Below are positions 31,227 to 39,533 of a stretch of 64,000 nucleotides of DNA, one piece after another. Under the pieces are notes generated by a model. That model was not told the DNA's origin, did not search any database, and saw nothing but the letters and a program-made list of their open reading frames with translations. Positions within the stretch are counted from its first letter, which is position 1. The number at the start of each line of letters is the position of its first letter. Position numbers and translations under genes: made by a program. Source of the DNA: Mycolicibacterium novocastrense (GTDB lineage Bacteria > Actinomycetota > Actinomycetes > Mycobacteriales > Mycobacteriaceae); the NCBI RefSeq assembly GCF_001570485.1, contig NZ_BCTA01000093.1:124001-188000 (forward strand), read 5' to 3'.

Positions 31227-32333
31227 CTACGGCAGCGCCAACCGGACGATCTTGCGCACCACCGTCGCGAACTGCCGCGGCAGCGACCCCGCGTTGTACG
31301 GGATCCCGTAGCGGGTGCAGATGTCCTTGACCTCTTCGGAGATCTCGGCCAGGCGGTGCGCCGGGATGTCGGGGAACAGATGGTGCTCGATCTGGAACGA
31401 CAGGTTTCCGCTCAGAATGTGGAACAGCCTTCCGCCAGTCAGGTTCGCCGAGCCCAGCACCTGCCGGAAGTACCACTGGCCCCGCGTTTCGGCCTTGGTC
31501 TCCTCCACGGAGAACTCCTGCACGTCGTCGGGGAAGTGACCGCAGAAGATGATCATGTACGCCCACACGTTGCGCATCAGGTTCGCGGTCAGGTTCCCCG
31601 CGAGCACCCACGGCGCGAACGGCCCGGCCAGCAGCGGGAACGCGACGTAATCCTTGAGTGCCTGGCGTTTGGTCTTGCGCCAGATGCCCTCGAGGATTTC
31701 GCGCTTGTCCGCGATCGTGATCTCCCCGGCGCGGATGCGCTCAGTCTCGAGTTCGTGCAGCGCGACGCCGTACTGGAACAGCACCATCAGAAGGAAGGCA
31801 TAGACGGGGTTGCCGAGGAAGTACGGGGTCCACTTCTGGTCCTTGCTCATTCGCAGGATGCCGTAACCGACGTCGCGGTCCATGCCGACGATGTTGGTGT
31901 AGGTGTGGTGCATGTAGTTGTGCGAGTGGCGCCACTGCTCGCCCGGGCACGCGGTGTCCCATTCGAAACCCCGGCTGGAGATGTTCGGGTCGCCCATCCA
32001 GTCGTATTGACCGTGCATGACGTTGTGGCCGATCTCCATGTTGTCGAGGATCTTCGACAGTCCCAGCAGCGCGGTGCCCGCCAGCCAGAACGGCGGGAAC
32101 ACCCCGCCGAACAGCAGGGCCCGCCCGCCGATCTCGAAAGCGCGCTGGGTCTTGATGATTCGACGGATGTAGGTGGCGTCGCGCTCGCCGAGGTCGGCGA
32201 TCACGCGCTCCTTGAGTGCGTCGAGTTCGCGGCCGAACGCCTCGGCCTGCTCGGCGGTCAAACTGATCTTCTTGCCCGCCACCGTCTTTTCCAGGGGGGG
32301 CGGTTTCGAAGTGATGTCGGTGATGACGGTCAT
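31227..32333 (-). CDS. desA3: Membrane fatty acid desaturase, DesA3 type
   Basis: The 368-aa membrane-bound acyl-CoA desaturase introduces the delta-9 double bond into stearoyl-CoA. The three histidine boxes of the di-iron centre are present: GHNVMHGQ (103-107), HSHNYMHHTY (136-143) and QIEHHLFP near residue 310. Several hydrophobic stretches lie between them (LLFGGVFPPFWLAGTALLGL, VYAFLLMVLFQYGVAL). It forms an operon with the ferredoxin-reductase gene 18 nt upstream, which supplies electrons, as in M. tuberculosis Rv3230c-Rv3229c. The TetR gene across the promoter probably represses the pair. Confidence 0.93.
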   Translation of the reverse strand: MTVITDITSKPPPLEKTVAGKKISLTAEQAEAFGRELDALKERVIADLGERDATYIRRIIKTQRAFEIGGRALLFGGVFPPFWLAGTALLGLSKILDNMEIGHNVMHGQYDWMGDPNISSRGFEWDTACPGEQWRHSHNYMHHTYTNIVGMDRDVGYGILRMSKDQKWTPYFLGNPVYAFLLMVLFQYGVALHELETERIRAGEITIADKREILEGIWRKTKRQALKDYVAFPLLAGPFAPWVLAGNLTANLMRNVWAYMIIFCGHFPDDVQEFSVEETKAETRGQWYFRQVLGSANLTGGRLFHILSGNLSFQIEHHLFPDIPAHRLAEISEEVKDICTRYGIPYNAGSLPRQFATVVRKIVRLALP

Positions 32334-32351
32334 GTCGAACTCCTTTCGGTT

Positions 32352-33419
32352 CTACAGCGCGAGGTCGACGTCGCCGACGGGGGCCGAGACGCAGATCTGC
32401 ACGTCTTCCTCCTCCGCGGCGGACATCGCGCCGGTGACCATGTTCTTCACCACGCCGCGCGTCTTGCGGCGGGTGCAGCTGTGGCAGATGCCCATTCGGC
32501 ATCCGCTTTCGGGGGCCAGGCCCGCGTCTTCGGCCTGCTCCAACAGCGGTCGACCGTCGTCGGTCACCGCCACCCCGCTGTCGGCGAACGTGATCGTGCC
32601 GCCGGAAGGTTCGGCGGGCACGGTGTACGTCGGGGGGACAAAGCTTTCCGAGCGCACGTTCGTGCAGTGCTCACGCACGGCGGAGGCCAGTTCGGGCGGC
32701 CCGCAGACGAACACCGCGTCCGGGTCTGGCATTGCCGCCTCCAGATGCGCGGGGCCGAAGCGACCGGTCAGGTCGGAGCCGGCCGCCGACCGCGTGTAGC
32801 CGTGCAGCACCCGCACGCCCGTCATCGCGTCGAGCTCGGCGCGGTAGCAGGCCTCCTCGGCGGAGCGGGCGTAGTGGATGAACGCGGTCTCGCCGCGGAA
32901 CCCGCGGGCGCGCAGCGTGCGCAGCATCGACATCACCGGGGTGATGCCGCTACCGCCGGACACGAACAGGATGCGTCGCGGAGGGTCGTCGGGAACCACG
33001 AAGTCGCCGCCGACCGAGTCCAGACCCACCACCATGCCGGGGCGGGCGTGGTCGCACAGGTAGCCGGAGACCAGGCCCCCGTCGTGGCGGCCCACCGTCA
33101 GCTCGAGGTAGCGGTCCCCCTCGGCGCTGGCCGGCGAGTACGGCCGGGTGCGACGGCGACCGTCGATCTCGACCGTGAGGTTGACGTGCTGCCCGGCGCG
33201 GAAACCGGTGAACGCCTGATTCGGCTCCAGGGTGAGGGTGACGCTGCGCGGGGTCTGCCGCCGCACCGCGACGACTTCGGCTCGAGCGTCGCCCCGCGTC
33301 CAGGTGGGCGCGACGAGCTCGGTGTATCGGTCCACCCCGTGGGGCCCGGTGAGCAGGTCGATCAGCGGCGACCCGAGCACCCTTTCCCGCAGGCCACGGG
33401 TCAAAGTTTGAGTGAACAT
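32352..33419 (-). CDS. Ferredoxin-type oxidoreductase, electron donor of the desaturase
   Basis: The 355-aa protein has three parts. An FAD domain (RPYSPAS at about residue 116), an NAD(P)H domain (FVSGGSGITPVMSMLR) and a C-terminal plant-type [2Fe-2S] domain (CRMGICHSC, then QICVSAP) carry electrons from NADPH to the desaturase. It matches M. tuberculosis Rv3230c in order and size. The ATG at 33419 sits in the centre of a 16-bp near-palindrome and has no clear ribosome-binding site, so translation may be leaderless or very short-leadered. The stop is 18 nt before desA3. Confidence 0.92.
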   Translation of the reverse strand: MFTQTLTRGLRERVLGSPLIDLLTGPHGVDRYTELVAPTWTRGDARAEVVAVRRQTPRSVTLTLEPNQAFTGFRAGQHVNLTVEIDGRRRTRPYSPASAEGDRYLELTVGRHDGGLVSGYLCDHARPGMVVGLDSVGGDFVVPDDPPRRILFVSGGSGITPVMSMLRTLRARGFRGETAFIHYARSAEEACYRAELDAMTGVRVLHGYTRSAAGSDLTGRFGPAHLEAAMPDPDAVFVCGPPELASAVREHCTNVRSESFVPPTYTVPAEPSGGTITFADSGVAVTDDGRPLLEQAEDAGLAPESGCRMGICHSCTRRKTRGVVKNMVTGAMSAAEEEDVQICVSAPVGDVDLAL

Positions 33420-33493
33420 ATGTACACCGTGCAGGGGTGTGCAGCACCTCGTCAACCCATTCACCCAGGTTGTGGTAGGTTTCACACAGTGAA
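33412..33493. promoter_or_regulatory. Divergent promoter region with putative TetR operators
   Basis: Two palindromic sites flank the 69-bp gap. GTGAACATATGTACAC (33412-33427, 14 of 16 symmetric) covers the reductase start codon. TTCAC-ACA-GTGAA (33481-33493, perfect) covers the tetR start. Both carry the half-site GTGAAC. TAGGTT at about 33476-33481 could be the -10 box of a leaderless tetR message. Binding by the adjacent TetR protein is inferred. Confidence 0.5.
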
Positions 33494-34175
33494 CAGTCGT
33501 ACGCCTGGCTCACGGTCGAGCCGGTCGGGACGGTCACGTTCGCGCGAGCACCCGCGGGCGACCATGTCCCGCGAGGAGCGCAAGGAGGCCACCCGGCAGG
33601 CGATCGTCGCGGCCGCCCTCAAACTGCTCGAGGAGCGCAGTTTCTCCGCGCTGAGCCTGCGCGAGGTCACGCGAGAAGCCGGCATCGTGCCCGCGGCGTT
33701 CTACCGGCATTTCGAGTCGATGGAAGCCCTCGGCCTCGTCCTCATCGACGAGTCGTTCCGCAGCCTGCGCGACATGCTGCGCGGGGCCCGCGCGGGCAGG
33801 CTCGACCCCAAGCGGGTCATCGAGTCCAGCGTCGACATCCTCATCGACGGCGTGAACGAACGCCGCGAACACTGGCGCTTCATCGGCCGCGAACGAAACA
33901 GCGGCGTCACTGTTCTGCGCTACGCCATCCGCACCGAGATCCGGCTTATCACCTCCGAGCTCGCGATCGACCTGGCCCGCTTCCCGAACCTCAACACGTG
34001 GAGCAGCGAGGATCTCAACATCCTGGCGAGCCTGTTCGTCAACGCGATGATCGTGATCGCCGAAGCCATCGAGGACGCCCACGACCAGGCCGCCCTCAAC
34101 GAGATCAAACGGGTGGCCGTCAAACAGCTGCGGATGATCGCGGTCGGAGTCGCGGGATGGCGCAGCACCGTGTGA
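33489..34175 (+). CDS. TetR family regulator of the desaturase operon
   Basis: The protein has a basic Ser/Arg-rich N-terminal tail, then a TetR helix-turn-helix (residues about 35-75, AALKLLEERSFSALSLRE and YRHFESMEALG) and a helical ligand domain. Control of desaturases by TetR regulators (FabR, DesT) that sense acyl-CoA is established in other bacteria. The divergent position with palindromes on the start codons fits this. GTG 33489 (228 aa) is chosen as a probable leaderless start; ATG 33564 would give 203 aa without the basic tail. Neither has a clear ribosome-binding site. Confidence 0.85.
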   Translation: MNSRTPGSRSSRSGRSRSREHPRATMSREERKEATRQAIVAAALKLLEERSFSALSLREVTREAGIVPAAFYRHFESMEALGLVLIDESFRSLRDMLRGARAGRLDPKRVIESSVDILIDGVNERREHWRFIGRERNSGVTVLRYAIRTEIRLITSELAIDLARFPNLNTWSSEDLNILASLFVNAMIVIAEAIEDAHDQAALNEIKRVAVKQLRMIAVGVAGWRSTV

Positions 34176-34201
34176 AACCGGGTGCGGGTTAGCGTGTGCG
34201 C

Positions 34202-34990
34202 ATGCCGCACCTCGAAGTTGCCTACCCCCGGCCCGACATCGCCGTGCTCACGCTGAACCGGCCCGAGAAGCTCAACGCGCTGTCCTACGAACTCGTCGAG
34301 GACCTCCACGCGACGCTGGAGCAGATCGGTGCCAACAACGACTGCCGCGTCGTCGTGCTCACCGGCGCCGGACGCGGCTTCTGCTCGGGGCTCGACCTGA
34401 CCGATCCGAATCCGCAGAAGACAGGCCAGGGCACGGAATTTCCGCGTTCGGGTATGCGCTGGCAGGAGCGCATCGCCGACCTGACCGCCCGCATCCACCG
34501 GCTGCGCCAACCCGTGATCGCCGCGGTCAACGGGGTCGCGTACGGCGGCGGAATGGGCATCGCGCTGGCCTGCGACATCCGGATCGCCTCGGAGTCGGCA
34601 CGCTTTTGCACCCAGTTCATCAAGCTGGGTCTCGGCGGCTGCGACATCGGGGTCAGCTATACGCTTCCCCGGATCATCGGCGCCGGTCCCGCATTCGATC
34701 TGATCCTCACGGCACGGGCGGTCGACGCGCCGGAGGCCTTACGGCTCGGGCTGGTGTCGCGGGTGTCGACAGACGAAGCGGTCGTCTTCGATGCCATGGC
34801 GATCGCCGAGACGCTCTGCGGCTACGGCAAGTTCGGCCTCGAGTCGACGAAGCAGGTGCTGTGGGCCAATCTCGAGGCGTCGAGCCTGGAAGCGGCCCTG
34901 CACCTGGAGAACCGCAGCCAGATCCTGGCCTCGACCAGCGGCGAGATGCGCGAAGCTAGCGAGGCGTTCCGCCGCCGTCCACGATCATGA
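34202..34990 (+). CDS. Enoyl-CoA hydratase/isomerase family protein
   Basis: The 262-aa crotonase-fold protein shows VLTLNRPEKLNALSYEL, the oxyanion loop VLTGAGRGFCSGLDL, NGVAYGGGMGIALACDIRIAS, and the catalytic-loop segment KLGLGGCDIGVSYTLPR. In true hydratases two Glu residues act; here the segment carries GGCDIG where the first or second Glu is often found, so another reaction of the superfamily is possible. It follows the TetR gene by 26 nt in the same direction. ATG 34202 is the likely start; GTG 34196 adds two residues. The last 35 nt overlap the convergent SDR gene. Confidence 0.85.
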   Translation: MPHLEVAYPRPDIAVLTLNRPEKLNALSYELVEDLHATLEQIGANNDCRVVVLTGAGRGFCSGLDLTDPNPQKTGQGTEFPRSGMRWQERIADLTARIHRLRQPVIAAVNGVAYGGGMGIALACDIRIASESARFCTQFIKLGLGGCDIGVSYTLPRIIGAGPAFDLILTARAVDAPEALRLGLVSRVSTDEAVVFDAMAIAETLCGYGKFGLESTKQVLWANLEASSLEAALHLENRSQILASTSGEMREASEAFRRRPRS

Positions 34991-35726
34991 CCGTACCGGT
35001 GATGTAGCTGCCGGCATCCGACGCCAAGAGCAGAGCGGTGCCGACCATTTCGTCGGGTGATGCGAGCCGTTTGAGGAACGTGCTGCGCGCCATCCCGTCG
35101 ACGACCTCCTGCGGGTTGTTGCGCATCATGTCGGTGTCCACCGGCCCGGGAGCGATCGCGTTCACCCGGATGCCCGAGGGAGCGAACTCGGCGGCCATCG
35201 ACCGGGTGAACGACATCAGCGCGGCCTTGTTGGCGGAGTAGATCGAGGTCAACGCCGAGAAGTTGAACGCACCGACCGAAACCATGTTGATCACACTGGC
35301 TTTCGCGCTGGCTTTGAGATGAGGCAGGGCCGCCTGTACCAGGAACACCGGCCCGCGCAGGTTGACCTCGAAAGACTTCGTCAGGGCGTCGGGCGTCATC
35401 TCACCCAGCGGTTGCGCCAGGGCATTGGCGGCGTTGTTGACCACCACGTCGATCCCGCCGTACTCGTCGACGGTGCGCTGCACCAGCGCCTCGAGGGCGT
35501 CGACCTCACCCAAATGGGTGGGCACGCCGATTGCCTGGCCCCCCAGGCCGCGCAGATGCTGCACGGCCTGTTCGCAGGCCTCGGGTTTGCGGCTGGCCAC
35601 CACGACGCGCGCGCCGGCCAGGACGAAGCCCTCGGCCAGCGCAAGGCCGATGCCCCTGGTGCCGCCCGTGACGATCACGGTGCGGCCGGTCATATCGAAG
35701 AGACGGTCGAACGAAGCGCGGTCCAC
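34956..35726 (-). CDS. SDR family oxidoreductase
   Basis: The 256-aa classical SDR has the cofactor site VTGGTRGIGLALAEGF, VNNAANALAQPL, catalytic Ser in INMVSVGAF, YSANK with Tyr and Lys, and the C-terminal GTVMIVDGG ending. It is of the 3-oxoacyl-ACP reductase-like type; the substrate is unknown. The neighbouring crotonase-family gene suggests acyl-CoA or ketone metabolism, but the two are convergent with 35 nt overlapping and cannot be in one operon. The GTG at 35726 starts the frame. Confidence 0.88.
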   Translation of the reverse strand: MDRASFDRLFDMTGRTVIVTGGTRGIGLALAEGFVLAGARVVVASRKPEACEQAVQHLRGLGGQAIGVPTHLGEVDALEALVQRTVDEYGGIDVVVNNAANALAQPLGEMTPDALTKSFEVNLRGPVFLVQAALPHLKASAKASVINMVSVGAFNFSALTSIYSANKAALMSFTRSMAAEFAPSGIRVNAIAPGPVDTDMMRNNPQEVVDGMARSTFLKRLASPDEMVGTALLLASDAGSYITGTVMIVDGGGTPR

Positions 35727-35755
35727 GGCCGTCAGTCAAGCAGATGGACCAGGTC

Positions 35756-36088
35756 TCAGATGCAACCGCTCACGCTCACCCGACGCCCGACGTTGACGCA
35801 CGCGCTGACGTTCGGCGCCGGCGGCGGCGGAACGTACACCGGCGGGGGCGGCGGGGGTGGAGGCGGAGGCGGCGCATCCGAGGGCGGTGGTGGCGGTGGC
35901 GGAGGTGGTGGTGGCGGTGGAGGTGGCGGCAACTCGTTGAGATACGAGAGCGGGTCGGCACACCCGGTCACGTCGACGAACCTGCCGCCGACCGAACCGC
36001 AGAGCGTCGCCTCGGCGCTCGGCGGGTTCACGGTCACCAATCCCCCGGCGAACAAGGCCGCAGCAGCGCACAGCACTACCTTGCGCAC
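35756..36088 (-). CDS. Secreted proline-rich protein with two Cys motifs
   Basis: The 110-aa protein starts with a signal peptide (VRKVVLCAAAALFAGGLV, cleavage near AEA). The mature part has a CGSVGGRFVDVTGC motif, then two pure proline runs (16 and 11 residues) split by SDA, then VYVPPPPAPN and a second motif, CVNVGRRVSVSGC. The two Cys motifs are clearly related, so the protein looks like two small disulfide knots joined by a rigid rod. GTG 36088 is chosen because GGAGGGAGG lies just upstream. I do not recognise a family; cell-wall or surface location is inferred. Confidence 0.7.
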   Translation of the reverse strand: MRKVVLCAAAALFAGGLVTVNPPSAEATLCGSVGGRFVDVTGCADPLSYLNELPPPPPPPPPPPPPPPPSDAPPPPPPPPPPPVYVPPPPAPNVSACVNVGRRVSVSGCI

Positions 36089-36687
36089 ATCTCCTCCCTC
36101 CGGCGACGTACCGAGCGCCGTCGCCCGACCCGATTGTGGCAGTGACGCACGCGTCAGGGGGCCGAATGCGCGATCGGCGAGTCGCCGTAACGAACCCCGT
36201 AACGAACCCCTCAGCGTCTTCGATGTCCACTGCGATGCCCGAACCATTCCTTCCTGTATGGTGGCCGCATCCGGCGCCAACAGGATCCTCAGCCGTACCT
36301 CTAGTTCCTCTACCCACCGTTTGCTCAAGCGCGGCTTCTCCGCTGGGCGCAGCGCGATGACGGCGGTGTCCGAGAACGCCGTTCACGACCGCGCGTATCC
36401 GCGACGGCTATGGCGACGGCAACCGGGCAATGCTAAGCTGGACGAGCGTACAGAATTTGCACATACGCTGCGGCACAACAGCTCTCGCGCATCCACGCGT
36501 CCTTGATCGACTTCTTGGTCAATGCGCCGATGCCTGAAACAACGCATTCGTTCCGCATGCCGATGCAAAGCATAGGGAAACACCTGATTCCTCGCGACCT
36601 ACCGCTGGCTAGGTTTGCCATGGCGTCCGGTGCGCCGCACCCGAACCGCATTTCGTCGATGGTTTCCAGCAGGGGGGACTAGCAGTC
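36089..36687. other. 600-base intergenic region between the proline-rich protein and GH2 genes
   Basis: No credible gene is present; short frames here show no family match or codon pattern. The region holds a 12-bp tandem repeat (36187-36210), and its base composition is clearly less G+C-rich around 36420-36600 than the neighbouring genes. Divergent promoters for both genes should lie here, but I could not fix them. AGGGGGG at 36671-36677 serves the GH2 start. Confidence 0.5.
36187..36210. repeat. Perfect 12-bp tandem duplication
   Basis: GTAACGAACCCC occurs twice without a gap (36187-36198 and 36199-36210). It lies about 100-120 nt upstream of the proline-rich protein gene and could be a doubled regulator-binding site or a replication-slippage product. 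Confidence 0.8.
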
Positions 36688-38664
36688 GTGGCCGTGAACA
36701 CCGAGCTGTCGAACAACCGGCACCGTGTGCGCAAGATACTCAGCCGGATGACGGCCCTACCCCTCGCCCTGGCGGCGGGCTTCGCGATCTGTGCGGCCCC
36801 GGCGAACGCGGCCGAGGCGTGGCAGCGGGAGAGCCCGCCGCTGTCGACGCCGTGGACGCATCTCGTGGGGCCCAACAACGCCCTGCCGGAGTATCCCCGT
36901 CCGCAGATGACGCGGGCGCGGTGGCTGAACCTGAACGGGGTGTGGGCCTACACGGGCCGTTCGCAGGACACCGCGGTGACGACGCCGCCGTTCGCCAAGG
37001 AGTTCGACGAGAAGATCCTGGTCCCCTACCCCACGGAGTCGGCGCTGTCGGGGATCAAGCGTCATGACGACCAGATGTGGTACCGCAAGAATTTTCAGCT
37101 GCCCGGCACCTGGCGCGGACAGCGGGTGCTGCTGCACTTCGGCGCGGTCGATCAGACCGCGACGGTGTGGGTCAACAACAAACGCGTCGCCCACCACGAG
37201 GGCGGTTTCACCGCGTTCAGCGCGGATATCACCGATGCGCTGCGCTGGACGGGCACCCAGGAGATCGTCGTGCGCGCCGAGGACCGCAACGAAGCCGCAC
37301 CGTTCGCCGTCGGCAAGCAACGCAACGATCCCGGGGGTCTCTTCTACACCGGTGCGTCCGGTATCTGGCAGACCGTGTGGATGGAACCCGTGCGCGCCGC
37401 ACACGTCGAGAAGCTCGACGTCACGGCGGATTTGACGGGTTTCACCGTCACCACGCGCTCCACCGGGACAACCGACGAACGTGCCGAGGTGATCGTGTCG
37501 GCGCCCGACGGTCCGACGCTGGCCCGCAACCACGGGGAACCGGGCAAGCCGGTGCGTGTGCGGGTTCCCGACCCGCGCCTGTGGACACCGGACGACCCGT
37601 ACCTCTACGACCTGACGGTGCGGCTGGTCACGCCCGAGGGCAAGGTCGTCGACGAGGTTGCCAGCTACGGCGGTCTGCGCACCATCAGCACGGTCACCGA
37701 CCCGCAGGGCCGGCCGCGAATCGCGTTGAACGACAAGATCACGTTCCTGCACGGCCCGCTGGACCAGGGTTACTGGCCCGACGGCATCTTCACCGCTCCC
37801 ACCGACGATGCGCTGAAGTTCGACCTGGAACGAACCAAGGCGCTCGGCATGAACTTCGTGCGCAAGCACGCCAAGGTCGAACCGGCGCGCTGGTATTACT
37901 GGGCGGACAAGCTCGGGTTGATGGTGTGGCAGGACATGCCGTCGCTGGATGTGTCCCTCGACATTCCGGTCGGCCCGGCGCCGGACCCGTCGCCGCAGGC
38001 GAAGGCCAACTTCGAACGCGAACTCGTCGAGATGATCGACCAGTTGCGAAGCGTCACTTCGATCGTCGGCTGGGTTCCGTTCAACGAGGGGTGGGGCGAG
38101 TTCGACACCGCGCGGATCGCGGGAGTGGCCAAGGCCGCCGACCCGACCCGGATGGTGAACGCCAACAGCGGGGTCAACTGCTGCAAGTCCAGGCCGGACA
38201 GCAGGGCCGGCGACGTCTACGACGACCACACCTACGTCGGTCCGGGCCGCCCGGTCCTTCACGACAATCCGGCGACCCCGCGCGACGAGCGAACGATGCT
38301 CGGCAACCGTCCGATTCCGCTCGAACACCGGGTGGTGGTGAACGGCGAGTACGGCGGGCTCGGGTTGATACCCCACGGCAACCGCTGGCCGGGCAGACCG
38401 CAGGCCTACGAAATGACCGACAGCCGAGCACGATTGACCGAACGCTACGTCCAGGTGAGCCGCGCGCTGGAAGACGAGGTCCGAAAGGGCGGCCTGTCCG
38501 GGGCGATCTACACCCAGACCACCGACGTCGAAAACGAGGTCAACGGGTACATGACGTACGACCGCTGGCTGGTCAAGATGTCGCTGCGAACGGTCGCCGA
38601 ACGCAACCGCGCCGTGATCGCCGCGGGCGCCAAGGTGAACGAGCCGGTGGAGCAGCGTCGCTGA
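36688..38664 (+). CDS. Secreted glycoside hydrolase family 2 enzyme
   Basis: The 658-aa protein starts with a signal peptide (RKILSRMTALPLALAAGFAICAAPANA). It has the GH2 plan: sugar-binding jelly roll (residues about 60-200), immunoglobulin-like domain, then TIM barrel. The catalytic acid/base is Glu467 in FNEGWGEF and the nucleophile Glu554 in VVNGEYGG. GH2 includes beta-galactosidase, beta-glucuronidase and beta-mannosidase; the exact sugar cannot be read. GTG 36688 follows AGGGGGG; GTG 36694 is an alternative. It is convergent with the pseudouridine synthase gene (1 nt apart). M. tuberculosis has lpqC and atsB in this position instead. Confidence 0.88.
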   Translation: MAVNTELSNNRHRVRKILSRMTALPLALAAGFAICAAPANAAEAWQRESPPLSTPWTHLVGPNNALPEYPRPQMTRARWLNLNGVWAYTGRSQDTAVTTPPFAKEFDEKILVPYPTESALSGIKRHDDQMWYRKNFQLPGTWRGQRVLLHFGAVDQTATVWVNNKRVAHHEGGFTAFSADITDALRWTGTQEIVVRAEDRNEAAPFAVGKQRNDPGGLFYTGASGIWQTVWMEPVRAAHVEKLDVTADLTGFTVTTRSTGTTDERAEVIVSAPDGPTLARNHGEPGKPVRVRVPDPRLWTPDDPYLYDLTVRLVTPEGKVVDEVASYGGLRTISTVTDPQGRPRIALNDKITFLHGPLDQGYWPDGIFTAPTDDALKFDLERTKALGMNFVRKHAKVEPARWYYWADKLGLMVWQDMPSLDVSLDIPVGPAPDPSPQAKANFERELVEMIDQLRSVTSIVGWVPFNEGWGEFDTARIAGVAKAADPTRMVNANSGVNCCKSRPDSRAGDVYDDHTYVGPGRPVLHDNPATPRDERTMLGNRPIPLEHRVVVNGEYGGLGLIPHGNRWPGRPQAYEMTDSRARLTERYVQVSRALEDEVRKGGLSGAIYTQTTDVENEVNGYMTYDRWLVKMSLRTVAERNRAVIAAGAKVNEPVEQRR

Positions 38665-38665
38665 G

Positions 38666-39532
38666 TCACAGGCAACGGGTGCTCATGAAGGCGCGTCGAC
38701 GTCTGCTGAGCGGGTCGGTGAACTCGAGGCGTTGCGCCAGCAGCTGCAGCGGCCGCGAGAAGTCGTCGGGTGCAACGTCGGTCACCGCCGGGTACAGCGG
38801 GTCGTTGACGATGGGCAGGCCCAGCGATGCCATGTGCACCCGCAGCTGATGCGTGCGCCCCGTATGCGGCGTCAGCCGGTACAGCCCGTCACCGTGGTGC
38901 TCGACCACAGTCTCGGCGTTCGGCTCGCCCGGCTCGTCGACCGCCTGTAGTTGCCCGCGCCGCTTGACAATTCGACTCCACACCACCCGCGGAAACCGCA
39001 GTGTCGGATCAAGCCCAGCCCGCGCCAGATACGTCTTGCGCACCTCGCCGCGCGCGAACATGGTCTGGTACGCGCCGCGCAACTCGCGGCGGGTCGTGAA
39101 CAACAGCACGCCTGCGGTCAGCCGGTCCAACCGATGTGCGGGTGACAACTCCGGCAGGTCCAGTTCGCGGCGCAGCCGCACCAGCGCCGTCTGCGCGACG
39201 TGGCGGCCGCGCGGCATCGTCGCCAGGAAGTGCGGTTTGTCGACCACCACGATGTCGTCGTCGCGGTGCAGCACAGGAATGTCGAACGGCACCGCAACCT
39301 CGTCGCGCAGTTCGCGGTACAGGTACACGAACGCGCCGGGCGGCAGCACGGTCCCCGCGGTCACGACGTCGCCGTCGGCGGTCACCACCTCGCCCGCAAG
39401 CACTTTGGCCGCGGCCGCCTCGCCGAACCGGTCCGCCAGCTCGACCAGCACCGCACCGCCACGCAGCCGCACCCGCGCCGGGCCCAGCCCGTCGCGAACG
39501 GGCAGCGGCGCCGGGCGCCTCAAGGCCGGCAC
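38666..39532 (-). CDS. RluA-family pseudouridine synthase
   Basis: The 288-aa enzyme converts uridine to pseudouridine in RNA. VVVDKPHFLATMPRG and the catalytic motif SPAHRLDRLTAGVLLF (Asp in RLD) identify the RluA family, followed by KTYLARAG and PHTGRTHQLRVHM. An N-terminal region of about 90 residues precedes the core. It corresponds to M. tuberculosis Rv3300c. The GTG at 39532 lies 1 nt after the glpD stop in the same direction, so the two are cotranscribed; the long upstream extension is inside glpD and is rejected. The RNA target is not known. Confidence 0.9.
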   Translation of the reverse strand: MPALRRPAPLPVRDGLGPARVRLRGGAVLVELADRFGEAAAAKVLAGEVVTADGDVVTAGTVLPPGAFVYLYRELRDEVAVPFDIPVLHRDDDIVVVDKPHFLATMPRGRHVAQTALVRLRRELDLPELSPAHRLDRLTAGVLLFTTRRELRGAYQTMFARGEVRKTYLARAGLDPTLRFPRVVWSRIVKRRGQLQAVDEPGEPNAETVVEHHGDGLYRLTPHTGRTHQLRVHMASLGLPIVNDPLYPAVTDVAPDDFSRPLQLLAQRLEFTDPLSRRRRAFMSTRCL

Positions 39533-39533
39533 C

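Noticed and set aside
31032..33488. Plus-strand frame that would extend the TetR gene to 1047 codons
   Set aside because: The extra part is antisense to desA3 and its reductase, whose motifs are complete; only the TetR part at 33489-34175 is real.
36433..36651. Short minus-strand frames in the 36.1-36.7 kb gap
   Set aside because: They lack ribosome-binding sites and recognisable features and do not share neighbouring codon use.
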